The notes: generated by a model from the letters alone, not told the origin. A DNA stretch of 64,000 nt from Bacteroidota bacterium (GCA_030684395.1 JAUXTT010000011.1:340903-404902); one strand, 5' to 3'; counted from the first letter of the stretch, positions 1 to 9,243 are shown. Made by a program: numbers and translations.

Positions 1-63
1 CTGGATTTGAAATACGAGTAATGGTTCAATAAACTTCACTCATTGTAGTTGAATCAATTATCC

Positions 64-71
64 TACCTTTG
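64..71 (+). promoter_or_regulatory. Promoter -7 element for the gene at 77
   Basis: TACCTTTG fits the Bacteroidota -7 consensus TAnnTTTG. A TTG at 43-45 lies 18 bases upstream, within the usual spacing of the -33 element. Only five bases separate the element from the ATG at 77, so the transcript is probably leaderless or nearly so. Confidence 0.6.
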
Positions 72-76
72 TCGAG

Positions 77-556
77 ATGAAATCGTCGAGCCTCAACGAA
101 GTAAAAAAAGAATTACAAACACTTTCTCCAAAAGAATTGGCTGAAATGTGTATTGCATTGGCTAAGTACAAAAAAGATAACAAAGAATATTTAGATTACT
201 TACTATTTGAAGCACACGGCAAAGAAGATTATATTGCGCGCATAAAAGAAGAAATAGACGAAGCCTTTATTTTAATGAAAGGTCAGGGCAATTTATATTA
301 CAACAAAAAAAGTCTGCGAAAAGTACTTCGGATGATAAGTAAATACAGCAAATACATTGGAGAAAAAACTGCCAGCATTGAACTTCTGATCTATTTCTGT
401 CTGAAACTAAAAAAATCAGGAATTCCATTCCACGAAAGCAAGTTGATCGTGAATATGTATGAGCAGCAAATAAAAAAAATCACCACGCTTATTAATTCAT
501 TACATGAAGATATAAGGCAGGATTATGCTGATGATCTGGAGCAAATAACTGGCTGA
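77..556 (+). CDS. Hypothetical soluble protein
   Basis: I do not recognise this 159-residue protein. It has no signal peptide or membrane segment, is rich in Lys, Glu, Leu and Ile, and looks mostly helical. The ATG at 77 sits just behind a good -7 element, which supports this start. It appears monocistronic: five bases after its stop comes an inverted-repeat element (562-669), and the next gene is on the opposite strand. It is probably a real gene because promoter, start and length agree, but no function can be inferred. Confidence 0.7.
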   Translation: MKSSSLNEVKKELQTLSPKELAEMCIALAKYKKDNKEYLDYLLFEAHGKEDYIARIKEEIDEAFILMKGQGNLYYNKKSLRKVLRMISKYSKYIGEKTASIELLIYFCLKLKKSGIPFHESKLIVNMYEQQIKKITTLINSLHEDIRQDYADDLEQITG

Positions 557-561
557 GTATA

Positions 562-669
562 GAACGCAGATGACGCAGATGATTATGATTATCACTGATC
601 TCTTCTTATTTAAATAAAGCAATCAAAAAATCATAAAAAATCTGCCTGATCCGCGTCCTCTGCGTTCCA
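562..669. repeat. Imperfect inverted repeat, intergenic family A
   Basis: The left arm (562-591) begins GAACGCAGATGACGCAGAT. The right arm (about 632-669), reverse-complemented, begins GGAACGCAGAGGACGCGGAT, so the whole is a degenerate long palindrome of about 108 bp. The first 13 bases recur exactly at 27051-27063, and related copies lie at 48121-48249 and 12591-12650. It fills the space between two converging genes and may act as a terminator or be a non-autonomous mobile repeat. Confidence 0.7.
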
Positions 670-672
670 TTT

Positions 673-1299
673 TTAATTCACTTTCACTTTAAACCTCACC
701 TCCACATCAGTTTCCCCGGGAGGAAACGTACCGTCTTTTGCACCTGGTTGATGACGTAAAGTGATGGTGAATGGATGCTGATTTCCTGCAGTATTGGAAT
801 TAGTCCTTATTTTAAATTGCTGCCCTATTCCCCTGTTATTTGCGTCCAGATCTAAGTAGGTGATTTCTATTCCTGACCCCGAAAGAATCGTTGAATAAGG
901 ATTTCCAACAGGATTTGTTTGTTCGAAAAAGAACATATGGTCCTGGCCTTCTTCTACTACTTCGTTCGAGATGGTATCAACAGGATTTTTTGTTTCGTCC
1001 AATAAAAATAATTCAGCCAGGTAAGTAGTAGAGTCGTTTAAGGTAATCAATGAATCTACGGCTAAAGGCAAGTAAGTTCCAATATTCCCTCCATCACCAT
1101 CTGCATCTTTAAATATAAATGGCGAACCGATAATATAATTTCCACTGACTGAATCTTTAATATAGATCTTCATTGTAGTAATGATCTCACCGCTATTGGT
1201 TGGGCTAAGTGGATTGTTTGCAGAAGGCTCTTCATTCTTTTTCTTTAAGCACGAAGAAACAGCCAGTGCGAATAAAAATAATATAATTATACTTTTCAT
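673..1299 (-). CDS. Lipoprotein downstream of the TonB-dependent receptor
   Basis: This 208-residue protein opens with a type II signal peptide and lipobox (AVSSC, Cys about residue 17), then a low-complexity Lys/Glu/Pro/Ser/Asn linker, so it should be lipid-anchored at an outer or inner membrane surface. The body has a beta-rich look with the phrase FKDADGDGG. From memory, Bacteroidota have a lipoprotein family with this DxDGDGG phrase next to TonB-dependent receptors; I could not check this. It is the last gene of the minus-strand operon 4300 to 673, about 70 bp after the receptor. It may bind the receptor's substrate or be an accessory protein. Confidence 0.72.
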   Translation of the reverse strand: MKSIIILFLFALAVSSCLKKKNEEPSANNPLSPTNSGEIITTMKIYIKDSVSGNYIIGSPFIFKDADGDGGNIGTYLPLAVDSLITLNDSTTYLAELFLLDETKNPVDTISNEVVEEGQDHMFFFEQTNPVGNPYSTILSGSGIEITYLDLDANNRGIGQQFKIRTNSNTAGNQHPFTITLRHQPGAKDGTFPPGETDVEVRFKVKVN

Positions 1300-1339
1300 G
1301 TCTATTGATTTAGTAATTTAATTTATCTGTCGGCATCAA

Positions 1340-1357
1340 TCCCGATAGCTATCGGGA
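1340..1357. repeat. 18-bp perfect palindrome TCCCGATAGCTATCGGGA
   Basis: A perfect 18-bp palindrome in the space between the receptor and lipoprotein genes. A 17-of-18 copy occurs inside ftsZ (43990-44007), and a degenerate copy lies inside the AsmA-like gene near 16018-16037. It may be a terminator-like hairpin or a dispersed short repeat. Confidence 0.7.
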
Positions 1358-1368
1358 TACTTCGTGGA

Positions 1369-3690
1369 TCATTTTTTATCAAATACTGTAAATGGCACAT
1401 TTAACCTGAATTGAATATTTGTTCCAACTGCATCTGTATAATATCTAAAGCGATCCAAATAATCCCTGTAAATTTTATTAGTTACGTTGCTTCCGCTAAC
1501 TCCAATTCCGATCTCCTGATTCTTAACTTTAATTTTAGTTGCAACATCAAAGCCTATCAAATAATATCCTTTGGGAGGTGGCGCGTAATCGCTATTTTGT
1601 GGAATGCGCCATTGTTTAGTAACATATTCCAATGAAGCCGACACATAAGTGCTTTTTAATTTCTTTGTTTCTTTGAGCTTATACGTTAAGCTTGCTTCTA
1701 CTCTGTCAGAAGGCATCCATACCAACCAATCATTATTACTAAGATCTTGTCCACGCAAAAACATTCCTTTTACCTGAACAAATGTATTCTTCATAAATTC
1801 CACATTGATCTTATAATCAATTCCTGAGATCAGTGCATCCGTTTGCTTGTAATAAAACACCGGAAATGCTCCTTTAATAGTAAGCTCAGGTTCAGTACCC
1901 GGACTCAGGTATATAAAGCCTTTGAAATAATTGGAATAAGCAGTTACATCCGCTTCAATCCTTTCATTCTTAAAACTTCCGGTTGTAATAAAACTATAAC
2001 AACGCTCTTGTTTTATTTTTTCATCACCCTTTTCTATAGAAGCAGAGCCATGATGCAAACCGTTTGAGTATAATTCATTCACTGCAGGTGCTCTCCAGGC
2101 AGTGCTCAGGTTTGTAAATAAATGAAATTGCTGTGTGGGTTTGTAAATCCATCCGGTATTCACACTCACATTTTTAAATTTCAGGAAAGGTGATTGCAAT
2201 ACATTGTTCGAATAATAATAGCTATGCAAATATTTCTCGTCGTACCTCGCGCCCAGTTCTAATTCATATTTATGTTTCACATAACGTTCAATGGCAAAAG
2301 CACCCCATGTGTTGTTTTCAAAATTTGGGATCAAATACCTTCCCAAATAAACATTGGTTTGATTCATATAACTTGCTCCATAGGTTCCTCTGAATGAATT
2401 AATGTTATCATGTTCCCATGCTAAATCAATTGTTTTAGAAGTGATACGATAATCTAAGTCAGCTTTCGTAGTATCGTACGAAGTGGAGTTTTTTGGAATA
2501 TGTTTATCAAATTCTTTTCGGATATTATATTGATAAGCAGCCGTAACATATAAGCGCGAACGTAAACCCGTATGAATATGCATTTTTGTTTTCACCAATT
2601 CATGTGCAATGTTTTGTTTTGGCCTGCCTATGTAATAAGAAAACGCAGCTAAACTATCCTGTGGCTTAGCACTTGCAAATGCTGAAGTAAGATCGGTAAG
2701 ATTTCCAATGTGCGCGCCACTAAATACTCCTATGGTAGAATGAAACTGAGAGTAGAAAAATTCAACTCCCAATTTTTTTCGGTGATATCCTAAAGCGTAA
2801 GAGAAGTTTTTTTCCAACATACCCGTGTTCTTCAAATAGTATTCAGGTGTTTTCATATTCCCACCCTGTTTCATTGTTCCCTGAACTCTCCAGGCAAAAC
2901 CTCTTATTTTTTCAAAAGACCCCTGCATTATTCCAGACACTACTCCTGCCCTGCCATTCGTAAATCCAATTGCGTTGAACTCCCCTGTAATTGCAGCTGT
3001 ATCAGGTAAGGTTTCCGGCTCTAACAAAATAGCACCTGCAATTGCATCACTTCCATATCTTACACTTGCTGCCCCTTTTACAACACTAATATTCTTCGCC
3101 ATAAAAGGGTCGATCTCGGGAGCGTGTTCATTTCCCCATTGTTGTCCTTCCTGCCTGATGCCATTGTTCAATATCAAAATACGGTAGCCTTGCATACCAT
3201 GGATCATAGGCTTGGAAATGGTAGCACCTGTATTTAATGTTGTTACTCCCGAACTACTTTTTAGGGCATCAGCTAAGGTCTTTCCTTTTGCTTTGTCGAT
3301 CTCTTCTTGTTTGATATTATCAATAGTTTGGGTCGGCTTGTAATCAACCCGCTCCACAATTTCCACATCAGCTAATTCGTGCAAACTATGAGGTAGTTTA
3401 AAATTAACGAGTGTGTTTTTTGTTACGCTTACTTTTATTGAGGTATCGGCGCAACCAAGGTGAATGATGCGCAGGGTATAATCACCGGCACATAATTTTT
3501 CTATCTTAAATTCGCCTTTATCATTAGAATTGGTACTGAAATTAATTTCCTTTACCGAAACTATAGTAAACTCAAGCGGTTCTCCATCATCCTTATCGGT
3601 TATTTTCCCGAGTAAAGTAAAATTACATTCCTGGGCAAAGCCATTTGCCAGCAATAAAAAGAAAAGAAATGTTTGTATTGTTTTTCGCAT
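1369..3690 (-). CDS. TonB-dependent outer-membrane receptor
   Basis: Outer-membrane beta-barrel receptor for energised uptake of a scarce ligand. I start it at 3690 because MRKTIQTFLFFLLLANGFAQ is a clean signal peptide; an upstream in-frame ATG would run into yidD. After the signal comes a carboxypeptidase regulatory-like domain (about residues 22-105), then a plug domain with the typical GYRILILNNGIRQEGQQWG and VVKGAASVRYGSDAIAGAI segments (about 120-230), then a long barrel. About 773 residues is normal for the family. It follows yidD and a small His-containing secreted protein and precedes a lipoprotein. The small protein upstream hints at a metal or haem ligand, but the substrate cannot be read from sequence. 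Confidence 0.93.
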   Translation of the reverse strand: MRKTIQTFLFFLLLANGFAQECNFTLLGKITDKDDGEPLEFTIVSVKEINFSTNSNDKGEFKIEKLCAGDYTLRIIHLGCADTSIKVSVTKNTLVNFKLPHSLHELADVEIVERVDYKPTQTIDNIKQEEIDKAKGKTLADALKSSSGVTTLNTGATISKPMIHGMQGYRILILNNGIRQEGQQWGNEHAPEIDPFMAKNISVVKGAASVRYGSDAIAGAILLEPETLPDTAAITGEFNAIGFTNGRAGVVSGIMQGSFEKIRGFAWRVQGTMKQGGNMKTPEYYLKNTGMLEKNFSYALGYHRKKLGVEFFYSQFHSTIGVFSGAHIGNLTDLTSAFASAKPQDSLAAFSYYIGRPKQNIAHELVKTKMHIHTGLRSRLYVTAAYQYNIRKEFDKHIPKNSTSYDTTKADLDYRITSKTIDLAWEHDNINSFRGTYGASYMNQTNVYLGRYLIPNFENNTWGAFAIERYVKHKYELELGARYDEKYLHSYYYSNNVLQSPFLKFKNVSVNTGWIYKPTQQFHLFTNLSTAWRAPAVNELYSNGLHHGSASIEKGDEKIKQERCYSFITTGSFKNERIEADVTAYSNYFKGFIYLSPGTEPELTIKGAFPVFYYKQTDALISGIDYKINVEFMKNTFVQVKGMFLRGQDLSNNDWLVWMPSDRVEASLTYKLKETKKLKSTYVSASLEYVTKQWRIPQNSDYAPPPKGYYLIGFDVATKIKVKNQEIGIGVSGSNVTNKIYRDYLDRFRYYTDAVGTNIQFRLNVPFTVFDKK

Positions 3691-3713
3691 CCTGATTGGT
3701 GCGAAGCATTTAT

Positions 3714-3923
3714 TTATGGAACCGGATCGTGGCCATGTGGCCCCCAAGGGTGACATTTGGCAAACCTTTTTAAACCCAACCATCCTCCTTTTAATGCCCC
3801 GTATTTTTGCAATGCTTCAATGGTATATTGCGAACACGTTGGCTGAAATCTGCACGAAGCCGGTAAATGAGGTGATATAGCTTTTTGGTAAAAACGTACC
3901 AGTAGTATAAATAAAAACTTCAC
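3714..3923 (-). CDS. yidD: YidD, membrane protein insertion efficiency factor
   Basis: A 69-residue YidD protein with the family signature complete: an N-terminal hydrophobic helix, then [18 protein letters not shown] and the C-terminal [14 protein letters not shown]. YidD helps YidC and Sec insert inner-membrane proteins. It is usually found with rnpA and yidC. Here it lies between a small secreted protein (42 bp upstream) and the TonB-dependent receptor (23 bp downstream) on the same strand, so it is probably co-transcribed with an uptake operon. Family assignment is secure; the setting is the unusual part. Confidence 0.95.
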   Translation of the reverse strand: MKFLFILLVRFYQKAISPHLPASCRFQPTCSQYTIEALQKYGALKGGWLGLKRFAKCHPWGPHGHDPVP

Positions 3924-3964
3924 TTATTAATTTTGTTTAATACTAATTGAATTGAACCGTGGTA

Positions 3965-4300
3965 TTAAACAGCGGGCGGGCCACGAAGGGTAATCGTGTC
4001 TGCATTTTTTCTGTCAGGAAATCTTTCCTGATAATTATCAGAAACAGTTTCTCCCGTTCTGCGGAAAGGGGAGCAATTAAGAATAAATTTAAAAATGGTA
4101 AAATATACAGGCGTTTCAAATTTTTCGAGTCCGCAATTTTGAGTGTTGTTGTCGGAAGCAAAATTATCTTCCCCCGTAAGATTTTGTTCAATAACGTGTG
4201 TATGTCCCATCAGTTTATGCAAATACACTTTCGGAAGTGCTGTAAACAACACAACGGCTAGCATCACAAAACTTATTATTACACGTACCTTCTTAGACAT
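3965..4300 (-). CDS. Small secreted or membrane protein at the head of the receptor operon
   Basis: A 111-residue protein with an N-terminal hydrophobic segment (about residues 8-24) followed by HKLMGHTH, a short His cluster that could touch a metal, and ending RGPPAV. Small proteins with an N-terminal hydrophobic helix, His/Cys residues and a C-terminal RGPP-like end are, from memory, common upstream of Bacteroidota TonB-dependent receptors. I infer, without proof, that it works with the receptor downstream. A -7 element (4309-4316) lies eight bases upstream of the ATG, marking this as the first gene of the operon. Confidence 0.65.
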   Translation of the reverse strand: MSKKVRVIISFVMLAVVLFTALPKVYLHKLMGHTHVIEQNLTGEDNFASDNNTQNCGLEKFETPVYFTIFKFILNCSPFRRTGETVSDNYQERFPDRKNADTITLRGPPAV

Positions 4301-4308
4301 AACTGAAA

Positions 4309-4316
4309 CAAATGTA
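4309..4316 (-). promoter_or_regulatory. Promoter -7 element of the receptor operon
   Basis: On the minus strand the sequence reads TACATTTG, matching TAnnTTTG, eight bases before the ATG at 4300. I saw no clear -33 TTG at ideal spacing. Confidence 0.5.
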
Positions 4317-4437
4317 TAAAATAATTCCTTAAAGCAAAGTTATTAAACAATTTTTGCATCTACCGCAGCAAAAAGGGTCTTTTTGATTGGCACAATGGAA
4401 GGTGCCAAATGTTTTTTCAAAGGCTTTACTAATTCCT

Positions 4438-4445
4438 TACATTTG
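4438..4445 (+). promoter_or_regulatory. Promoter -7 element for murF
   Basis: TACATTTG matches the Bacteroidota -7 consensus and lies 15 bases before the murF ATG at 4461. No clear -33 element was seen. Confidence 0.5.
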
Positions 4446-4460
4446 CATAACAATTGAGCC

Positions 4461-5768
4461 ATGACAGCAAGTATTTCAGAAATCCACCAATTATTTATAG
4501 CAGCCGGGCAAAAGATTTGTACCGATACCCGTAAACTTGAAAAGGGAGCAATTTTCTTTGCATTAAAAGGCCCTAACTTTAACGCAAATGAATTAGCTGA
4601 AAAAGCTATTGAGCAGGGTTGCAGTTATGCTATTATTGATGATGCTGCTTTCTCTTCAGTCGCAAAGACCATTATAGTGAAAGATGTTTTAGAAACATTG
4701 CAGGCATTAGCCAACTTCCATAGAAAAACATTTTCCATTCCATTTTTAGGAATCACCGGAAGCAACGGAAAAACTACCAGTAAAGAATTGATAAATGCAG
4801 TGCTATCGAAAAAATTCAGAACACTTGCTACCGAAGGCAATCTCAACAATCATATTGGAGTTCCATTAACCCTACTAAAAGTAACTAAAGAACATGAGTT
4901 TGCCATTATTGAAATGGGGGCCAATCACCAGGGCGAAATTGATATGCTATGCCGAATTGCTGAGCCTGATTTTGGTGTGATCACTAATATCGGAAAAGCT
5001 CATTTGGAAGGTTTTGGCGGAATGGAAGGTGTTAAAAAAGGGAAAAGCGAATTGTATAAATACATTGCAGAAAAGAAGGGTAAAATATTTTTACACGGTG
5101 ATGATGAAATATTATCAGAATTAAGCTCAGCAAATGATAAAGTAACATACGGTACAAACAAATTGTATGATGTGGTTGGTAAGATCAACACTTCTTCCGA
5201 ACAGGTTGAGTTTGCATGGAAAACCAAAGAGAAAGCAGGTGATTTAGCAAAATGTACTTTCATTAAAACAAACATTATTGGGGTTTATAATTATCATAAT
5301 TTGTTATGTGCTGCCTGTATAGGAAATTATTTTGGAGTGAATGAAGTTGATATTAATAATGCATTGGCAAATTATCAGCCAACCAACAATCGTTCGCAAT
5401 TACAATTAACAGCCAACAATAAATTAATATTGGATTATTACAATGCTAACCCTACAAGTATGCGGGCCGCTATTGAAAATTTTGCCAACATAGATGCAAA
5501 AAACAAAATGCTGATTTTGGGAGATATGTTGGAATTAGGTGCAGATGCTGCAAAAGAGCACACACAAATTGTAGAGCTGCTGCATGAAAAAAAATTAGAT
5601 TCGTATTATTTAGTAGGGCCTATTTTCAGCAGTGTTACCAACACTAAAACTTTTAAAAATTCGGAAGAGGCTGCCGGCTTTTTAGGTAAAGAACAGTTAA
5701 AAGAAAGAATCATCCTGATAAAAGGATCAAGGGGTATTAAACTGGAATTAGTTTTGCCGGTTTTATGA
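4461..5768 (+). CDS. murF: MurF, UDP-N-acetylmuramoyl-tripeptide--D-alanyl-D-alanine ligase
   Basis: ATP-dependent ligase that adds D-Ala-D-Ala to UDP-MurNAc-tripeptide, the last cytoplasmic step of the peptidoglycan precursor. Visible parts are the N-terminal Mur ligase domain, the ATP loop GITGSNGKTTSK (residues 97-108), the central EMGANHQGEI segment typical of MurF, and a C-terminal domain with LILGDMLELG. At 435 residues it has normal length. It lies outside the dcw cluster (28-44 kb), which contains the other Mur ligases but no murF, so this copy completes the set. The start is supported by a promoter at 4438. Confidence 0.96.
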   Translation: MTASISEIHQLFIAAGQKICTDTRKLEKGAIFFALKGPNFNANELAEKAIEQGCSYAIIDDAAFSSVAKTIIVKDVLETLQALANFHRKTFSIPFLGITGSNGKTTSKELINAVLSKKFRTLATEGNLNNHIGVPLTLLKVTKEHEFAIIEMGANHQGEIDMLCRIAEPDFGVITNIGKAHLEGFGGMEGVKKGKSELYKYIAEKKGKIFLHGDDEILSELSSANDKVTYGTNKLYDVVGKINTSSEQVEFAWKTKEKAGDLAKCTFIKTNIIGVYNYHNLLCAACIGNYFGVNEVDINNALANYQPTNNRSQLQLTANNKLILDYYNANPTSMRAAIENFANIDAKNKMLILGDMLELGADAAKEHTQIVELLHEKKLDSYYLVGPIFSSVTNTKTFKNSEEAAGFLGKEQLKERIILIKGSRGIKLELVLPVL

Positions 5769-5985
5769 GATAAAAGAGAATACCCGAAGATTGAAATTGA
5801 TAATCGACCTTTCGACTACAATCAGGATCCAAAGACAAATAATTAAAATGTGGTTAGAATTCTAAAATTTAAGCTTTTCATTCCGATAGATTTCTATCTG
5901 GATTCATTTATCAATTAAACATTTTAGTTGAGTTTAATTGAATAATAAAGCCCTTATTATATTGGCTAAAACCAAAAATCTTTAC

Positions 5986-5993
5986 GACCTTTG
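5986..5993 (+). promoter_or_regulatory. Candidate -7 element for ubiE-porT
   Basis: GACCTTTG differs from TAnnTTTG at the first base and has a TTG (5962-5964) 21 bases upstream. It is 17 bases before the ATG at 6011. It is the only plausible promoter I see in the 240-bp gap after murF. Confidence 0.35.
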
Positions 5994-6010
5994 CGACCAA
6001 TAAAAATTAC

Positions 6011-6739
6011 ATGTCTCAGGAGCCAGTAACACCTTACCATTCTAAAACCGAAAGTAAAAAGCAACAGGTTGCAACTATGTTCAACAACATTGCTAATAGT
6101 TACGACAGGCTCAATCAGGTAATGTCGGTTGGAATCCACCATAAATGGCGAAGAAAAGCGGTGAAAGAATTCATCAACAGCAAACCGGAGCAGGTATTGG
6201 ACATAGCTACAGGTACAGGAGACTTTGCTATTGAAGCTTTAAAAGCCAATCCTAAAAAAGTAACAGGTGTAGATATTTCTGAAGGCATGTTAAAGTTTGG
6301 AAAAGAAAAGATCATTAAAGCAGGGCTTCAGGATAAAATTGAGCTTGACTTGGGCGATGCAGAAAATCTAAAATTTGCAGACAATACCTTTGATGTGATA
6401 ACTGTTGGTTTCGGTGTTCGTAATTTCGAAAACCTCGAATTAGGTTTAAGCAATATGCTTCGTGTATTAAAACCTGGTGGAAAAGTGGTGGTACTTGAGT
6501 TTTCCAAACCCCGTGGCTTTTTTAAATACATGTATAACATTTATTTCAAAGGCATTTTACCACTTATTGGCAAGCTGTTTTCTAAAGACAATGCTGCCTA
6601 CACGTATCTTCCCGAATCTGTTCAGGCTTTCCCTGATTTCGAGAATTTTACTGCCATTTTAGACAAAGTTGGATATAAAAACACCAAATACAAGTCTTTG
6701 ACCTTTGGTGTAGCATGCATTTACACTGCTACAAAATAA
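6011..6739 (+). CDS. ubiE: UbiE/MenG demethylmenaquinone methyltransferase
   Basis: SAM-dependent C-methyltransferase for the last step of menaquinone synthesis. The 242-residue protein shows the Rossmann SAM site VLDIATGTGDFAIEAL (about residues 60-75), the family motifs FNNIANSYDRLN near the N terminus and VGFGVRNFENLELGL in the middle, and the C-terminal LTFGVACIYTATK. Bacteroidota use menaquinone, so menG is the functional name even though ubiE is the usual label. The gene is followed by porT, an arrangement widely seen in Bacteroidota. Confidence 0.96.
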   Translation: MSQEPVTPYHSKTESKKQQVATMFNNIANSYDRLNQVMSVGIHHKWRRKAVKEFINSKPEQVLDIATGTGDFAIEALKANPKKVTGVDISEGMLKFGKEKIIKAGLQDKIELDLGDAENLKFADNTFDVITVGFGVRNFENLELGLSNMLRVLKPGGKVVVLEFSKPRGFFKYMYNIYFKGILPLIGKLFSKDNAAYTYLPESVQAFPDFENFTAILDKVGYKNTKYKSLTFGVACIYTATK

Positions 6740-6805
6740 TTTCGTATTTTTAGCGTTCTAATTTCCTTTGAACTGTAAGTGTTATTTCGTCTACATACCC
6801 ATTTT

Positions 6806-7558
6806 ATGCGCGTTGCAATCATAGCATTTATATTATTGATTAGTTCCGGTGCTTATGCACAGTTTGGCAGAGGCGATCAAGGCGGTAACTTACCCCGTTT
6901 CTACAAACAACACATTCATTTCGGATTCAGCATTGGAGTAAATCGTACTGATTTCAGAGTTCATACGGTTCCAAATTCGGAACTTTATACCAATCATTAC
7001 GATTCTATTGTTTACCCGGATGATACATTGAGCTTAAAATCCATTTCTACAAAACCGGAAACAGGTTTTAACCTTGGTATCATTTGCGATGTACGTTTGC
7101 AGGAATATATTCGCTTGCGTTTTTTACCCAATATTGCTTTTGGTTCCCGTCAGTTGATCTATACTTTTTCCAAACCTTATCATAATGACACCACTTTCAC
7201 TACCACAAAAAAAATAGAATCCACCTTTATTAATTTTCCTATCGATTTAAAAATTCAATCTAAACGTATTGGCAACTTTGGCGCCTATGTTGTGGGTGGT
7301 GGAAATTATAGTATTGATCTTGCATCACAAAAAAAACAAAAAGCGGATGACCTTGTGGTGCGTTTAAAATCAAACGATATTTATTATCAGGCAGGTGGCG
7401 GTGTTGATTTCTATCTCCCTTATTTCAAGCTTTCATTAGAAGGAAAAGTAATGGTAGGTGTAAAAAACATTCTGATACAAGATGATAAGTACTACACCAA
7501 ACCAATCGACAAATTAAACTCACATATATTTTTATTTTCCATAACATTTGAAGGATAA
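6806..7558 (+). CDS. porT: PorT family protein, type IX secretion system
   Basis: PorT is an outer-membrane beta-barrel protein needed for type IX secretion (T9SS). I choose the ATG at 6806 because MRVAIIAFILLISSGAYAQ is a good signal peptide; a GTG at 6779 in the same frame would add nine residues. The mature part begins with the typical GRGDQGGNLPRFYKQHIHFG and ends in a phenylalanine-rich beta strand, as outer-membrane proteins do. It follows ubiE by about 65 bp and is tightly followed by an FAD dehydrogenase gene. A functional T9SS is also implied by the T9SS-tailed protein at 58.2-61.7 kb. Confidence 0.9.
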   Translation: MRVAIIAFILLISSGAYAQFGRGDQGGNLPRFYKQHIHFGFSIGVNRTDFRVHTVPNSELYTNHYDSIVYPDDTLSLKSISTKPETGFNLGIICDVRLQEYIRLRFLPNIAFGSRQLIYTFSKPYHNDTTFTTTKKIESTFINFPIDLKIQSKRIGNFGAYVVGGGNYSIDLASQKKQKADDLVVRLKSNDIYYQAGGGVDFYLPYFKLSLEGKVMVGVKNILIQDDKYYTKPIDKLNSHIFLFSITFEG

Positions 7559-7573
7559 TACCCTTCCTGAATT

Positions 7574-9163
7574 ATGATAAAAGAACTTACCCTGGTTGCA
7601 GAGCCTAATGTGGCTTTCACCGAAGATCTGCTTAAAGAATTTGTTGCACAGGAATTAGCTCTAAGCTCAAAAGATTCTTTCTCTATTAAACTGCTCAAAC
7701 GTTCTATTGATGCGCGTAACAGAAGAATAAAGATTAATGTAAAAGTGCAGGCTTTTATTAATGAGCCTATGAAACCAACTGAGCTTGGGGTTCAGTATTT
7801 AAACGTAGAAAGTAAACCCCTTATTCATATTATCGGTGCCGGTCCTGCAGGATTATTTGCAGCATTACGTTGCATTGAGCTTGGATTTAAACCTGTTATT
7901 TTTGAAAGAGGAAAAGATGTGAAAGCAAGAAGAAGAGATCTTGCTGCCATTAATAAAGATCACATTGTAAATCCTGAATCCAATTATTGTTTTGGAGAAG
8001 GTGGAGCCGGAACCTATAGTGATGGTAAGCTTTATACACGTTCAGGAAAAAGGGGTAACATTGATAAAGTATTAAAAACATTTGTGTATCACGGAGCAAA
8101 AGAAGAAATCCTCGTAGATGCACATCCACATATCGGCACAAATAAACTTCCTGATATTATCACTGCAATACGAGAAACCATTATCAAACAAGGTGGTGAA
8201 GTGCATTTTAATACCAGGTTGATAGATATTGAATCGAAAGGCAACGAGTTGAAAGCTATCACAGTTTCAAATGATAAAGGTGAAACAAAAACAATTGAAG
8301 TTGCTAAACTCATACTTGCAACCGGGCATTCAGCTCGCGACATCTTTGAGTTACTTCATGCAAAAAACATTACCATAGAAGCAAAAGCATTTGCAATGGG
8401 TGTGAGAGCAGAACATCCACAGGAAATAATTGATACCGTTCAATACCATTGCGGAACGCACGATGAATTAATTGCAAAAAGGGAATATCTCCCGGCTGCA
8501 TCTTACAGTTTAGTTCATCAGGTTGGAGACAGAGGTGTGTATTCGTTTTGCATGTGCCCCGGCGGAATTATAGCTCCATGTGCAACCGGCCCTGAACAGG
8601 TGGTTACAAATGGATGGAGCCCGTCCAAAAGAAATAATCCTTATGCCAATTCTGGGATTGTTACCGAAATAAAATTAACCGACCTGAAAGAAGATCCGAT
8701 CAAAAATCCTTTGGCTGCATTAAACTTTCAGAAAGAACTGGAGCATACAGCATGGTTAAGTGGAGGAAAAACTCAAACTGCCCCGGCACAACGTTTAATG
8801 GATTTTTTGAATCAGCGAATCAGTAATGATCTTCCTGATTGTTCTTATCAACCGGGGATTAAATCTATGCCAATGGAAATTGTTTTGGGACCACTAATTG
8901 CCAAAGCTTTGAAACAAGGGTTTAAAGGTTTTGGAGAGAAAATGAGACCTTATTTAACAAATGAAGCCGTTATTGTTGGAGTAGAATCCAGAACCTCTAC
9001 ACCGGTAAGAATTCCCAGAAACATTGATACTTTAGAGCACACACAACTTAAAGGTCTTTACCCGTGCGGAGAAGGAGCCGGTTATGCGGGTGGAATCGTT
9101 TCTGCCGCTATAGATGGAGAACGTTGTGCTGAAATGGCAATTGCTGCTTTCCCGAAAATTTAA
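7574..9163 (+). CDS. FAD-dependent dehydrogenase (COG2509-like)
   Basis: A 529-residue NAD(P)/FAD-dependent oxidoreductase. About 85 N-terminal residues form a small helical and beta domain typical of this group, then comes the dinucleotide fold IIGAGPAGLFAAL (GxGxxG about residues 88-93). After that come the conserved ESNYCFGEGGAGTYSDGKLY segment and a C-terminal FAD contact, YPCGEGAGYAGGIVSAAIDG. The substrate of this family is not established. It starts 15 bp after porT and is probably co-transcribed with it, although no link to secretion is known. Confidence 0.88.
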   Translation: MIKELTLVAEPNVAFTEDLLKEFVAQELALSSKDSFSIKLLKRSIDARNRRIKINVKVQAFINEPMKPTELGVQYLNVESKPLIHIIGAGPAGLFAALRCIELGFKPVIFERGKDVKARRRDLAAINKDHIVNPESNYCFGEGGAGTYSDGKLYTRSGKRGNIDKVLKTFVYHGAKEEILVDAHPHIGTNKLPDIITAIRETIIKQGGEVHFNTRLIDIESKGNELKAITVSNDKGETKTIEVAKLILATGHSARDIFELLHAKNITIEAKAFAMGVRAEHPQEIIDTVQYHCGTHDELIAKREYLPAASYSLVHQVGDRGVYSFCMCPGGIIAPCATGPEQVVTNGWSPSKRNNPYANSGIVTEIKLTDLKEDPIKNPLAALNFQKELEHTAWLSGGKTQTAPAQRLMDFLNQRISNDLPDCSYQPGIKSMPMEIVLGPLIAKALKQGFKGFGEKMRPYLTNEAVIVGVESRTSTPVRIPRNIDTLEHTQLKGLYPCGEGAGYAGGIVSAAIDGERCAEMAIAAFPKI

Positions 9164-9185
9164 AATAAAAGCGAACCTTTTTCCG

Positions 9186-9201
9186 ATTCCTTCGTAGGAA
9201 T
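9186..9201. repeat. Short perfect hairpin ATTCCT-TCGT-AGGAAT
   Basis: A six-base stem with a four-base loop in the 80-bp gap after the FAD dehydrogenase gene. There is no T run behind it, so a terminator role is only possible. Confidence 0.35.
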
Positions 9202-9243
9202 TATGTACTTGTGTAAACATGTTGCATATTAAATTCTAAGGTC

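Noticed and set aside
3530..3880. Open frame on the plus strand across the receptor start and yidD
   Set aside because: It is antisense to two well-supported genes and has no family features.
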